The position numbers and the translations under genes were made by a program. Source: Clostridium sp. Marseille-P2415 (GTDB lineage Bacteria; Bacillota; Clostridia; Lachnospirales; Lachnospiraceae). From it: a DNA stretch of 64,000 bases. The notes under the pieces are model-generated. The model did no database searches, had not been told where the DNA came from, and saw only the letters and a program-made list of their open reading frames with translations. Below are positions 6,930 through 15,737 of the stretch, one piece after another; position 1 is the first letter of the stretch; every line of letters starts with the position of its first letter. Where the stretch lies: NCBI RefSeq assembly GCF_900155545.1, contig NZ_LT732526.1, positions 2,376,441 through 2,440,440 on the forward strand, given 5' to 3'.

Positions 6930-8948
6930 TTATTTCCTTATTAATTTATAAAGCCACTTTTCTTCATTATTCCCCACTTCATCCTTCACTTCTGGAAGTA
7001 TCTTAGCGAAAACTGGCTGCATATTATTTGAATCCTGACTTCTGTTACGGTTACCGGCAAACCATTGATGTGAAGCAGACGCATTATCTCCTTTCTTACT
7101 TGTATCTTCGCCTTTCGGATAGCATACCGGAATTGTATTACCCCCTCTTTTTAATAAGCCGAGGTTTCCAGGCCTTTTCACCCAATTTGCCATGATTTTC
7201 AATGCCTCAACGGCTTCTCCCTTTTCTTCTGTAAAATCTGTCAATAGCCCGCCTAAATTCTGTTTACTCATTTCCCAGGCTCCGGTTTCCGTGTTAATAT
7301 CACGAAACCTTAACTCATCCACATGAATTTTCACACTTCCAAATCCCAGTGGTTTCGCCCTTCCTATTTTATGGGCACACTCTGCATCATTGAAATCCAG
7401 AGACCATTTTATCCGTTGTAATTCCTTGTGAGAAAAATTCTCAAAATAAACCCGGAATTTAAATAGATTCCTGCTATCAGGCTTTAGCGGCCTTACTTTC
7501 TGCTTCATAGCCGTTAACTCTTCATATCCGTTATCTACATAACTTTTCCATTCATCACTGTGCCAGTAATACTTTCTTCCACGAAGCTTAGGCCGATTAC
7601 CCATCATCATAACCCTGTTAGTATTATTAACTTTACTTTTTATGCAATAATAATCATAGGTCCAATACCCCTGTGAAAACTTCCATTTCCTTTTTTCCGA
7701 ATTATTATAAGGCGGATACGTATAAAATTCTGCTGTTCCTGGCTTTGGCTCTCCGAGCTCTGGTAATACGATTGGATTCATATAATAATCCGACCCATAA
7801 CCTCCAGCACTTTTATTTATCAAAAGCGCATCCGTAAATCGAAGTCTGGAAGCAAGCGCAGCATTCTTTCCGTTTTTTCCTGAAATCATACCAAAAACCG
7901 AACAGGCTGGGCAGACTTCTTTTAAATCATTACATGGCTGAAATCCTCCATTGTCTTTCAGCAGAGCTTCTACGGTCTTATCAAATAATTCTTTTCCGAT
8001 ACAGGCAGGTGATAGATAAAACGGCTTATTTTCTATCCAAGTGTAATATACAGGAAGGAATTCTATCTTATCAATATTGTATTCTTTATAACCGGTATGC
8101 TCATTGGACTCAAGTAAACGGTTCTTTTTTTTATTTCCGTATTCTTCCAAAACCTTTTTTAGCATTTCCAAATCAGATAAACTAACCTGTATCCCGTTTT
8201 TTTTAATTTTTATAAAAACTGATTCATATTTCTTTTTTGAAATATCTTCACCTTTATGTAAATATCCTTCTTCCCAGCCTTTTGGACATAATAAACCTTG
8301 TTTTGGCACCATATAATTTCGAATTACACTCTTTGGTCCTATCTCAACATAAAGCAACTCACCTTCCGACAACCTGTCATACTCCGTCCTTGAGATCACA
8401 AATTTTTTTGTGGCAGAGCCTTTGTTTTCATTCTCAACAGCTAATCTAGATCTGTAACAAGGATAAAGCTTCCATTCGCCGGATTGCTTTTTTAAAATTC
8501 CTGCCATTTTAGGCTCAATACATCTTCGCCCCAAGGTACGTTCCCCCGAGACAGCGGACATGCAGCCTTTAAATACAGCTTCATAAACACTTCTTACCGC
8601 TCCGCGTATCTCTGACCCCGGAATCACCGGCTCATAGGGTCCGCCGGCTTTTCCTTCCCCTGACGATAAATCCTCATAGGAGAAGAAATCGTAGCTTACT
8701 GTATTAGAGCCGGCATTAGCACGTTCCAATTCATCCTTTGTATGCAGAGCTGTATTACATGAAGTATTCGGTATAATCAAAGGAGTCAAAAGTTCCAGAC
8801 TGCAATCAAAATACCCGGTATGGCTGTCTTCATAATCCACAGAAAAAAAGCCACGCTCCACTTTATCTTCCAGCGGTATGAAATTATAAGGATTGATAAA
8901 ACGTTCCCCTTCTCTCCACTTAAGAGATTTTCTATTTTCAGATTCCAT
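6930..8948 (-). CDS. Type III-D RAMP protein with large insertion (TIGR03986-like Cas7)
   Basis: About 672 residues. The N-terminal part has the RAMP pattern LELLTPLIIPN then EPVIPGSEIRGAVRSVYE. A long insertion follows, with CPACSVFG as in other large RAMPs, and the C-terminal end has the glycine-rich loop IGRAKPLGFGSVKI. It matches the TIGR03986 type of type III RAMP and corresponds to the Cas7-insertion subunit of III-D complexes. The aspartate of the Csm3-type DS motif is not seen in the loop before IPGSEIRG, so this domain is probably not a cleaving site. The start MESENRKSL follows AAGGAGGAG and overlaps csx19 by 11 bases. It is the last gene of the operon. Confidence 0.85.
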   Translation of the reverse strand: MESENRKSLKWREGERFINPYNFIPLEDKVERGFFSVDYEDSHTGYFDCSLELLTPLIIPNTSCNTALHTKDELERANAGSNTVSYDFFSYEDLSSGEGKAGGPYEPVIPGSEIRGAVRSVYEAVFKGCMSAVSGERTLGRRCIEPKMAGILKKQSGEWKLYPCYRSRLAVENENKGSATKKFVISRTEYDRLSEGELLYVEIGPKSVIRNYMVPKQGLLCPKGWEEGYLHKGEDISKKKYESVFIKIKKNGIQVSLSDLEMLKKVLEEYGNKKKNRLLESNEHTGYKEYNIDKIEFLPVYYTWIENKPFYLSPACIGKELFDKTVEALLKDNGGFQPCNDLKEVCPACSVFGMISGKNGKNAALASRLRFTDALLINKSAGGYGSDYYMNPIVLPELGEPKPGTAEFYTYPPYNNSEKRKWKFSQGYWTYDYYCIKSKVNNTNRVMMMGNRPKLRGRKYYWHSDEWKSYVDNGYEELTAMKQKVRPLKPDSRNLFKFRVYFENFSHKELQRIKWSLDFNDAECAHKIGRAKPLGFGSVKIHVDELRFRDINTETGAWEMSKQNLGGLLTDFTEEKGEAVEALKIMANWVKRPGNLGLLKRGGNTIPVCYPKGEDTSKKGDNASASHQWFAGNRNRSQDSNNMQPVFAKILPEVKDEVGNNEEKWLYKLIRK

Positions 8949-9543
8949 TTTGCTCCTCCTTTCCAGTAACTGCATAACTGTTTAAATAAGCATTCCAGTC
9001 TCTAAATCCGCAGAGCCGTTCATCAGAAAATTGAAATAATTCCTTTTTCCCATCCCTGTCTTCCGGAATATCGATATACTTCCTTACGACCAATCCTTTT
9101 TCAGCATTCAATTCTGCTTCCTCAGGAAATAAAATCCGGCTCCCCCGCTCTGATTCCAACAGGCTCCATCCGGGAATTCCCACCTTTTGCTTAACCCTCC
9201 CCCAGATTTTCTGCACCTCATTCTTGCAAAGCGGTTTCTGACTGCCGGCCTCATCCATGCAAACCCGTATTGCAAAATCCATTCCCTTTCTTACAGCCTT
9301 GAATTCTCCACTGGCATCAAATATCCGCAGTTCTCTGACTGCTTCCACAGGAAGGGTACCAATTCTCTTTTCATCCCCAAATCCAACACAAATATTCCCG
9401 GCTTCATATTTTCCAAGAACTACTCCAAAATCCAATACTGCATAGACATATGCGCTCCCTAAAAAATATTTCCGGATTATCCGGTAAAGTTCATTTGTCT
9501 GCTCTTTAGAACTTGCTGAAAATATATAATCATATTCCTGCAT
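8938..9543 (-). CDS. csx19: Type III-D CRISPR-associated protein Csx19
   Basis: A 201-residue protein resembling the Csx19/TIGR03984 family. The N-terminal half reads as a small alpha/beta unit (YVYAVLDFGVVLGKYEAG) and the C-terminal third holds LCGFRDWNAYLNSY. Csx19 is a non-catalytic subunit or accessory typical of III-D loci; its exact role here cannot be read from the sequence. It starts on the base after the double-Cas7 stop and overlaps the downstream gene, so it is co-translated with the effector subunits. The assignment rests on size, context and family resemblance. Confidence 0.7.
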   Translation of the reverse strand: MQEYDYIFSASSKEQTNELYRIIRKYFLGSAYVYAVLDFGVVLGKYEAGNICVGFGDEKRIGTLPVEAVRELRIFDASGEFKAVRKGMDFAIRVCMDEAGSQKPLCKNEVQKIWGRVKQKVGIPGWSLLESERGSRILFPEEAELNAEKGLVVRKYIDIPEDRDGKKELFQFSDERLCGFRDWNAYLNSYAVTGKEEQNGI

Positions 9544-11049
9544 CTACCTTGGTGCCTCCTTCTGTTTTTTACACCATTTCACTGCTGCCGTCTGGTATCG
9601 TTCCAGGTTTACCAGCCTTTCCTCATCTAAAAAAATATCTCCATTTTTATTAAACAGTCCCCGGCCGACTCCCCCTTCCCCGCCTATTGAAAGAAGTCCC
9701 TTCTTCAAATCCTCTGCCACCCAGAGGAGCATACCCACAAGCACATCTGTTATATCGCTTGATTCTTCATACACAGGCCAGCGTATGACCAGTTCTGTCT
9801 CTCCTCCTACCCATACGCACTCAGTAAACAGGGCACCGGACACCGGACCTCCTGTAAAACGGTCAATAGAATTCCGTGTTATAGGAAGCTTATGTCCACC
9901 GCTTACCACCGACTCTTCAAATATCACCCTGGAGGATAAAAGTTTTTCTCCATTTTCCTGTTCCGGAAGCCACGTACCAAAAAACGGATTTAAATGTCTC
10001 TGGGCTTTTTCCCAATCCTTTAAACCAGCCAGCCGCATCAACAGACACGCCAGACGGCTGCGAAATGCACCGGCCCAGGTACTTCCGGGTATTACAGCCT
10101 TCGTTCCCGATTGATGCTGTGCCTGCAACATTTCACTATCCGGCAGATTACCATTGTTAAACGAAACTCCCGAATACTGGCGGATAAGCAGCGTATTTGT
10201 AATTTTAAGCGGAATTCTGAGCCGGTGTTCTCTTCTTTGAAAGTTTTCCTTAACCAATCCCTGCAAATCCTCATGTAACAGTACTTTACTGTTGCATCTG
10301 CCAAAAGCATTTTGTTTATCCCAGTCCCAGAAAAGCCATTCCTTATATTCTTTATGGCACATCATATCAAACGCCGTAACTCTTACTTCATGAACTCCCA
10401 GCTTGCCAAATCCTCTTTTGCTCCTGGCACCTACCCTGATTTCTCCGTTTATCAGCCCTGCAATACAGATCTTGATTTTCCTATAATCGCTCTTTTGCAC
10501 CATTCTTAATTTCTCTTCCGGACAAGCACCTTCTTCCTTTTCTAGCTCCCGCTCTCTCTGAATAACCTCCAGCCGCATGGTAAAGGCAGTCTCCCGTTCC
10601 ACTGCCTGGCAGTCATATTTGGCCGATTCCTCTGCAGTTTTATTTTTATTAAGCCTGACACCATCCCGTTTTATCAGCTTTGCCTGCTCCAGCCAGGTAT
10701 CATATACATACAAACGGCTCTGACGTTCCTTCTCAGCCGGATTTTCCGAATCAGTTGAAACTTCCTCTATCTCCTGCCGCTGGTCAGCCTGACCGGACCC
10801 AAACAGGGATTTCAATTCCTGCTTCCCTTTTTCATTGTCATTTACCATTTTACTTAAATAGCTCCTTAGTACGCCTGCCAAAGAACTTCCCGGAAGAAAG
10901 GCAGTCCCATCCGTATCAAGAATTATATCACTGTCCGATATCTCATCCTCACCTGACCCTATGAGCATAGGTGCGTCAAGGGTGCCACGGATCATAATGC
11001 AAAGCCGTCCGCAAATTTTGTTAGAATCATTGCTGTCTGTCCGTGCCAT
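9544..11049 (-). CDS. Double Cas7 (two fused Csm3-like RAMP domains)
   Basis: 501 residues with two complete RAMP units. Unit 1 (about 14-225) has DSDIILD at 39-45, LPGSSLAGVLRSYL at 52 and the glycine-rich VGARSKRGFGKLGV near 206. Unit 2 (about 275-470) has PDSEML at 303, IPGSTWAGAFRSRL at 320, SIDRFTGGPVSGALF near 394 and IGGEGGVGRGLF at 455. D39 and D304 align with the target-RNA-cleaving aspartate of Csm3 (D33), so both units could cut the target. This architecture matches the Cas7-2x subunit of type III-D variant complexes. It overlaps the upstream gene by 23 bases. Confidence 0.87.
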   Translation of the reverse strand: MARTDSNDSNKICGRLCIMIRGTLDAPMLIGSGEDEISDSDIILDTDGTAFLPGSSLAGVLRSYLSKMVNDNEKGKQELKSLFGSGQADQRQEIEEVSTDSENPAEKERQSRLYVYDTWLEQAKLIKRDGVRLNKNKTAEESAKYDCQAVERETAFTMRLEVIQRERELEKEEGACPEEKLRMVQKSDYRKIKICIAGLINGEIRVGARSKRGFGKLGVHEVRVTAFDMMCHKEYKEWLFWDWDKQNAFGRCNSKVLLHEDLQGLVKENFQRREHRLRIPLKITNTLLIRQYSGVSFNNGNLPDSEMLQAQHQSGTKAVIPGSTWAGAFRSRLACLLMRLAGLKDWEKAQRHLNPFFGTWLPEQENGEKLLSSRVIFEESVVSGGHKLPITRNSIDRFTGGPVSGALFTECVWVGGETELVIRWPVYEESSDITDVLVGMLLWVAEDLKKGLLSIGGEGGVGRGLFNKNGDIFLDEERLVNLERYQTAAVKWCKKQKEAPR

Positions 11050-13153
11050 TTCTCACACCCCATTTCTCCTTTTCTAAATACACTTCGATGAATGCCCTGC
11101 TTTTATTTTTACATGGCTCTAAAAATTTTTTCATTTTCATCTTCTTTTCTTCGTCTCTTATTTCAGCCAGTCTGGTTAACATATACTGGTAAGGCTGGTC
11201 TTCTCCCTGCGGAAGCATACTTATTAACTGCTCGATGGCTGTAGAGTTAAGCTGGCATCTGCCTTTTGTATTTAATGCCTCCAGGCGTTCTCTTTGTCTT
11301 ATGAGCCGTTTGCTCCTGTATTCACGCAATGCCCTCATCAAGGAACTTTCCTTTTGAATCTCCGGCAAATCCTCCTCCCAGGAAATAACTTTGAATTCCT
11401 TTGGTCCTTCTCCAAATGGGACCGCCTTTACCATGCCATAACCAATTCCTGTCATCTCACCGAAGCGCCGGCTTTCAAACCACTCTCCGGAAACCGGTTT
11501 ATGCGTTTCCACCACCAGAACAGTACCGGCTGCAAGTGCGGGCATCTGGCTTTCCGGCAGCCTCCATCTGCTATTGTATCCACCGATATGGGTAAACTTT
11601 AAATATTTTTCCTTAATTTCAGCTCCTATATTCTGTTCCTCATTCCATAAACTGCATAAGAGTTCAGAGTCAGCTTCCGGCCTTGCCTTCTTCCAATTGT
11701 ACAGCACCATGGGAGTAAGAAGCTGTATAACCCAATGATTACCTGCCTTATCCCCTGTGGCAGAATCCACTTTTTTTCGTGGTACTTGCGGTGTAAAACA
11801 GGCACTTCCGTATTCAGCCGTACGGGAACGTCCCAATTGAAAATGATTATTCCGTTTCTTTAAACATTGCAGAAGCAAGTTGATATCCTGGTATCTGCCC
11901 CGCCAGCATCCTGCAAAAATTTGACCCTTTTTTAAAGATACATACTGATAAAACTGTCCCATTCCCTCCGGTTGCTTTGCCCTGTCCCCCAGTGCATGAC
12001 CGATCCCCCGGTCTCTGGGTCTGGCATGATGCATACGCATCTCCTTTTGAGGAGCCGCCAGGCAGACACAGTCTCCCCGAAACGCAGCCAAGCTGTGAAT
12101 GTCCTTTCTCCTCTTAGATTGGTCATTTTCATAAAGCCTGTCAAAGCAAATCTCATTTTCATTGAAATGATGTTTATCCGTTTTCCATTTGACGATGGAA
12201 GCCGGGCAAGGATAGAAAGTCAAATTCTTTTTCTTTAAAAAGCCATAGCCAAACTGTACCCCGTCCCGCAAAAAAATACGGCGGAAAACCTCATGCTCAT
12301 GAGCTCTGGTTCCCAGATGATGATCTTCCAGGAACATGGCCGCCAAAGCTCCCCGGACAGAACTTCCGGTAATCCATTCCTCACAATCTTCATATAATCC
12401 TTTTTTTCCAGCCAGAAGAACAGGTTCTGTCAGCTCTATTTCAAAATTCAGTTCGACCTCTTCATCCGGTTTGAAGCCATCTTCCTTTAATGTTAAAAAC
12501 TCTGTTTGTCTATCATCCTCTATTTTTTGAAGTTCACATGTTACTTCTCCAAATCCTCTTGTCACCCCCAGTCCGATGTGGCGCAGTCCCTTTACGCACC
12601 ATGAAAGAGCCTCCATAATCGAATCGTCATCCATATCCCGTAACAGATCAATTCTGCTTCGGAACCGGATCCCGTTTCGTACCACCCGCATGGTACGAAG
12701 GCTTCCTTGTTTTGCATTACCGGATATTTCTTCTATGGCCGTTCTGCTGCGAAGCCTTGTCAATAACTCCAGAATTTCCTGAATTCCCAGTTCCTCTTGC
12801 CCCAGAATCTCTTTCTGCAGTTCATTATAATCCTCTATCTGAATTCCGTTTTCTCTATCTCCTAAAATTTCCCCGGGAACCTGATAAAGGAAGGCACTTC
12901 CTATATGCAGAGCTCCTTGAGAATCCTTTCCTGGCTTGCCAAACATGAATTCCAACTGCTCCGGTTCCACCAGCCCATTTTCCATAAGCTCTCTTCCCGA
13001 ATCCAAAAGACAGCCCTTCAGCCGTTTCGCCGGAATTACCGGAATCCCATTTTCATGTGCAATATCTATATCAATCAAACCTTCGATCCCATCCCCTGTA
13101 CCCGTACAGAGATCACTTTTCAAGGTAATAATCAGCCACCAGCCATTTTCCAT
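11027..13153 (-). CDS. csx10: Csx10-type fusion: Cas7 + Cas5-like + helical C-terminus
   Basis: 708 residues. Domain 1 (about 1-215) is Cas7-like, with GLIDIDIAHENG near 25-36, IPAKRLKGCLL and the G-loop HIGLGVTRGFGEV near 192; D28 aligns with the Csm3 cleaving aspartate. Domain 2 (about 235-600) looks like Csx10/Cas5, with TGSSVRGALAAMF, LGRSRTAEYGSA near 441 and ESRRFGEMTGIGYGMV near 561. The last ~105 residues are charged and predicted helical, compatible with a fused Cas11-like small subunit. The start follows GGGGAG and abuts the cas10 stop. No separate small-subunit gene exists in the operon, which supports the fusion reading. Confidence 0.85.
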   Translation of the reverse strand: MENGWWLIITLKSDLCTGTGDGIEGLIDIDIAHENGIPVIPAKRLKGCLLDSGRELMENGLVEPEQLEFMFGKPGKDSQGALHIGSAFLYQVPGEILGDRENGIQIEDYNELQKEILGQEELGIQEILELLTRLRSRTAIEEISGNAKQGSLRTMRVVRNGIRFRSRIDLLRDMDDDSIMEALSWCVKGLRHIGLGVTRGFGEVTCELQKIEDDRQTEFLTLKEDGFKPDEEVELNFEIELTEPVLLAGKKGLYEDCEEWITGSSVRGALAAMFLEDHHLGTRAHEHEVFRRIFLRDGVQFGYGFLKKKNLTFYPCPASIVKWKTDKHHFNENEICFDRLYENDQSKRRKDIHSLAAFRGDCVCLAAPQKEMRMHHARPRDRGIGHALGDRAKQPEGMGQFYQYVSLKKGQIFAGCWRGRYQDINLLLQCLKKRNNHFQLGRSRTAEYGSACFTPQVPRKKVDSATGDKAGNHWVIQLLTPMVLYNWKKARPEADSELLCSLWNEEQNIGAEIKEKYLKFTHIGGYNSRWRLPESQMPALAAGTVLVVETHKPVSGEWFESRRFGEMTGIGYGMVKAVPFGEGPKEFKVISWEEDLPEIQKESSLMRALREYRSKRLIRQRERLEALNTKGRCQLNSTAIEQLISMLPQGEDQPYQYMLTRLAEIRDEEKKMKMKKFLEPCKNKSRAFIEVYLEKEKWGVRNGTDRQQ

Positions 13154-14767
13154 CTACCGACTCCCCTGCGCGTTTTCCGCACTTTTCCTTTCTTCCGGTA
13201 CCTGCAAGGCATCGAACAAATTACGGTCATATAAATCCATTACTTCTAATGCATCAAACATGGAGACATGATCCCTTCCCATTAATTCCCGGATATCATA
13301 TCCACGGGAAGCATATTCCTGTTTCAGCGCTTCTAATTCTTCAGTCCCCATAAGGTAAGTTTCATACAACCTTTTTAAACGGCTTCTGGGCCATTTTCCC
13401 CGCCTATTATCTTGTGTTTTCGCAGGCAGCTTTTTTATTAACTCATGAAAAAAGTCAAAGGATTTGTCATCTTCCATGTCACATTCCAGAGAAACACAAT
13501 AAGGCCGCAGCATCACTTTATCTGGATTTACACCTAGGGGAAACCTTTCTGAACGAAGCTGCTTCAGCTCTTTCTGACTCGCTCCCCGCATTAATTGAAA
13601 ATCCAGATAACCGGCTATCTGTCTGTCTTTTCTTCCATACCAGCTTTTCTTTGCATTTGCGCAGCAGGCTTCTGCTGTCTCATAAGCAATCCGGAACGGG
13701 AAATGGTTGTGTACCAAAGCAATCCCGGCACACGCAGTCAGCTCTCCCTTTGTCTCCTTCATTAAAAGCCTTAAAAATGCTGCCGCAAGAGGAATCCCCA
13801 GACTTCCTTTGCAGATAAAGGTCACATCGTCTCCATCCAGCACTACCGGCCGCAAGGGCAGAATTGTCTTGCCGGCGTTAAGATATGCATTGGTCTGACA
13901 GAATTTTTCCACGATATGGTTAAAGACATTTTGATAGGTCCGGGAAATCTCTTTAGATAATTCTTTCATATCGGTTAAAGCTCTCTTAAAATCAGATTCC
14001 ATGTTTTGAATCCGGCTATGAATCATATCCCCCATTCCATTTCCGTCGATATGTACCACTGCCACATAGCTGCCTTCTTCCTCTTTTAAAACCAGGTCTT
14101 TCATCTCTACGGCATAACGGTATTTATTATTCGGAGCTGTTATAAATATGGAATCTTCTTTTTTGCATTCATCCTGAAAAGCCGTCCGTTTTTCCATCTG
14201 AACACTTGTGACTTTTTCTCCAGTCTTTTCCACTGTCCCTGTAATAGGAAGCCCAAATGCTGTGTCCTGTTCTACAATCGGAAACAAAGATAAACCGCTT
14301 TGCCGTATCAGGCCTCTTTTTACCTCTTCCAGACTTGCTAATAATTTTTTACGTTCTTCCGGAAAGGTATCATTTACGTTACATATACAAGAGGCGACCG
14401 TAAGGGAGGTGCTTCTACTTATGATTTCTTTTGCCAGTTCTTCGCGGGTGAATTGGTAAGTTTCTTTATCCTGGAATGCCACCATGGCATTCCCTCCTCC
14501 GATGTAAATGATTTCCGCAAATATTTCTCCTCCGTCTACCCAAAAAAGGGGATCTTTGCTATTCATCCAGTCAGTAATCGCCTTTCTTTCCGGATGCGAT
14601 TTTTCAACATTTTTCAGTGCCTGAGGGAGAGATTCCTTTAAAATGCCGGTGACAATGATGGAAGCACCGGTATTCTCCTGCAGGCGGTTTGTTGCAAATA
14701 TGTAATCCTGGATACCGCTTACATCAAAAACGGCAAGAAAAATATGCGGACAAATTTGTTTTGTCAT
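13154..14767 (-). CDS. cas10: HD-less Cas10, large subunit of type III effector
   Basis: About 537 residues. The protein begins directly with the palm segment DVSGIQDYIF (15-24), so the N-terminal HD nuclease domain is absent, as is usual in subtype III-D. Other Cas10 marks are YIGGGNAMV near 88, HIDGNGMGDMI near 239 (first palm) and VVLDGDDVTF near 308. The usual GGDD of the polymerase site reads DGDD: the two metal-binding aspartates remain and the first glycine is Asp. Synthesis of a nucleotide signal is therefore plausible but not certain. The start MTKQICPH (14767) comes just after the DUF6602 stop; an upstream in-frame start (14806) overlaps it. Confidence 0.92.
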   Translation of the reverse strand: MTKQICPHIFLAVFDVSGIQDYIFATNRLQENTGASIIVTGILKESLPQALKNVEKSHPERKAITDWMNSKDPLFWVDGGEIFAEIIYIGGGNAMVAFQDKETYQFTREELAKEIISRSTSLTVASCICNVNDTFPEERKKLLASLEEVKRGLIRQSGLSLFPIVEQDTAFGLPITGTVEKTGEKVTSVQMEKRTAFQDECKKEDSIFITAPNNKYRYAVEMKDLVLKEEEGSYVAVVHIDGNGMGDMIHSRIQNMESDFKRALTDMKELSKEISRTYQNVFNHIVEKFCQTNAYLNAGKTILPLRPVVLDGDDVTFICKGSLGIPLAAAFLRLLMKETKGELTACAGIALVHNHFPFRIAYETAEACCANAKKSWYGRKDRQIAGYLDFQLMRGASQKELKQLRSERFPLGVNPDKVMLRPYCVSLECDMEDDKSFDFFHELIKKLPAKTQDNRRGKWPRSRLKRLYETYLMGTEELEALKQEYASRGYDIRELMGRDHVSMFDALEVMDLYDRNLFDALQVPEERKSAENAQGSR

Positions 14768-14783
14768 AGGTACACTCTCTTTC

Positions 14784-15722
14784 TTATTCACTGAAATTAA
14801 TATCACTTTCCCTAAATATGTTATTAAATCCCTTTACATATGCCGCATGCGGAAAAAGCATAGGGTTATTAATTAACATCAGAATCTGATTTAGCTGAAA
14901 GATCAGCGACATAATTACGTTTTCATGATTGTATTTATCAGCTATACGTAAATTGGTTAATTTTCTTTCAGAGTTAATATTCTTTATCTGTTTTTTAACT
15001 CTTTCTTCTTCCTTTGATATCCCGTCATAGGAAGCAGGATTAAAATGATTGAGTGAATAATACCATTCAGAAAAATCGGAATCCTCATTTTTTATTTTTT
15101 TAATCAATCGTTTTCTATCGGAAGAAATATGCAATATAAAATCAAAAAGTGTTTCCAAGTCACCTGTCTCAATGGTAACCATTGTGGCGCATAAAATCTT
15201 AATCGGTCTTGTTGCTGTTTGGGTATATTCAAAATCTTTTTTCCGTACTTTATTATCCTGAACATCTGTCATGGTTCTAGCTACAGAATCCAAAGAAGTC
15301 TCCAATCTGTTAATACTCTCTGTCCATTCTCTAAGATTAAACAGTAAGTCTCTGTCATTTCCTATCTTTGATTTACATTGAATTACAATAGCCACTGCTT
15401 CAATGGGGATAAACTTTATTTTTCCATATTTAAAAATATAGGGTGTATACATCTCATCAAAAACAGCCAGATCCACTTCTTTTGAGATATTCCCGTTAGA
15501 ATCAATAATAAAAACACTTTGTTCGATACAATATTTTTTGGGTATTATCGCCTCAAACAGGCTTTTCCAAATTTCTTCCCGGTAAGTACCTGTCGTAAGA
15601 TAATGATTCGGTGTCTGAATCATTAACTGGTTTACTAAAACACTTTCCATATTTATATAATTTTTAGCCAGTTCTAATATGGTCTTATCTGCTTTTTCTT
15701 TTTCCTTCTTATTTTCTTCCAT
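14784..15722 (-). CDS. DUF6602-family protein, PD-(D/E)XK nuclease-like, in the cas operon
   Basis: 312 residues. The pattern TGTYREEIWKSLF (46-58), KEVDLAVFDE (near 83), IPIEAVAIVIQCKSK (near 103-117) resembles DUF6602 proteins, which have a PD-(D/E)XK-like arrangement: E, D, then (E/Q)-x-K. Here the last motif is QCK, with Gln in place of the common Glu. The rest is helical, ending in a segment with NQILMLINNPMLFP. It lies between cas6 (15 bases away) and cas10, in the same direction, with its own GGAGG site. I infer an ancillary nuclease or DNA/RNA-binding factor of this CRISPR system; no direct evidence of activity is visible. Confidence 0.65.
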   Translation of the reverse strand: MEENKKEKEKADKTILELAKNYINMESVLVNQLMIQTPNHYLTTGTYREEIWKSLFEAIIPKKYCIEQSVFIIDSNGNISKEVDLAVFDEMYTPYIFKYGKIKFIPIEAVAIVIQCKSKIGNDRDLLFNLREWTESINRLETSLDSVARTMTDVQDNKVRKKDFEYTQTATRPIKILCATMVTIETGDLETLFDFILHISSDRKRLIKKIKNEDSDFSEWYYSLNHFNPASYDGISKEEERVKKQIKNINSERKLTNLRIADKYNHENVIMSLIFQLNQILMLINNPMLFPHAAYVKGFNNIFRESDINFSE

Positions 15723-15737
15723 ATGCCTTCCTCCTCG

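Noticed and set aside
9785-13271. Plus-strand open frames opposite the cas genes
   Set aside because: They are shadows of the minus-strand RAMP genes, without ribosome sites or family features.
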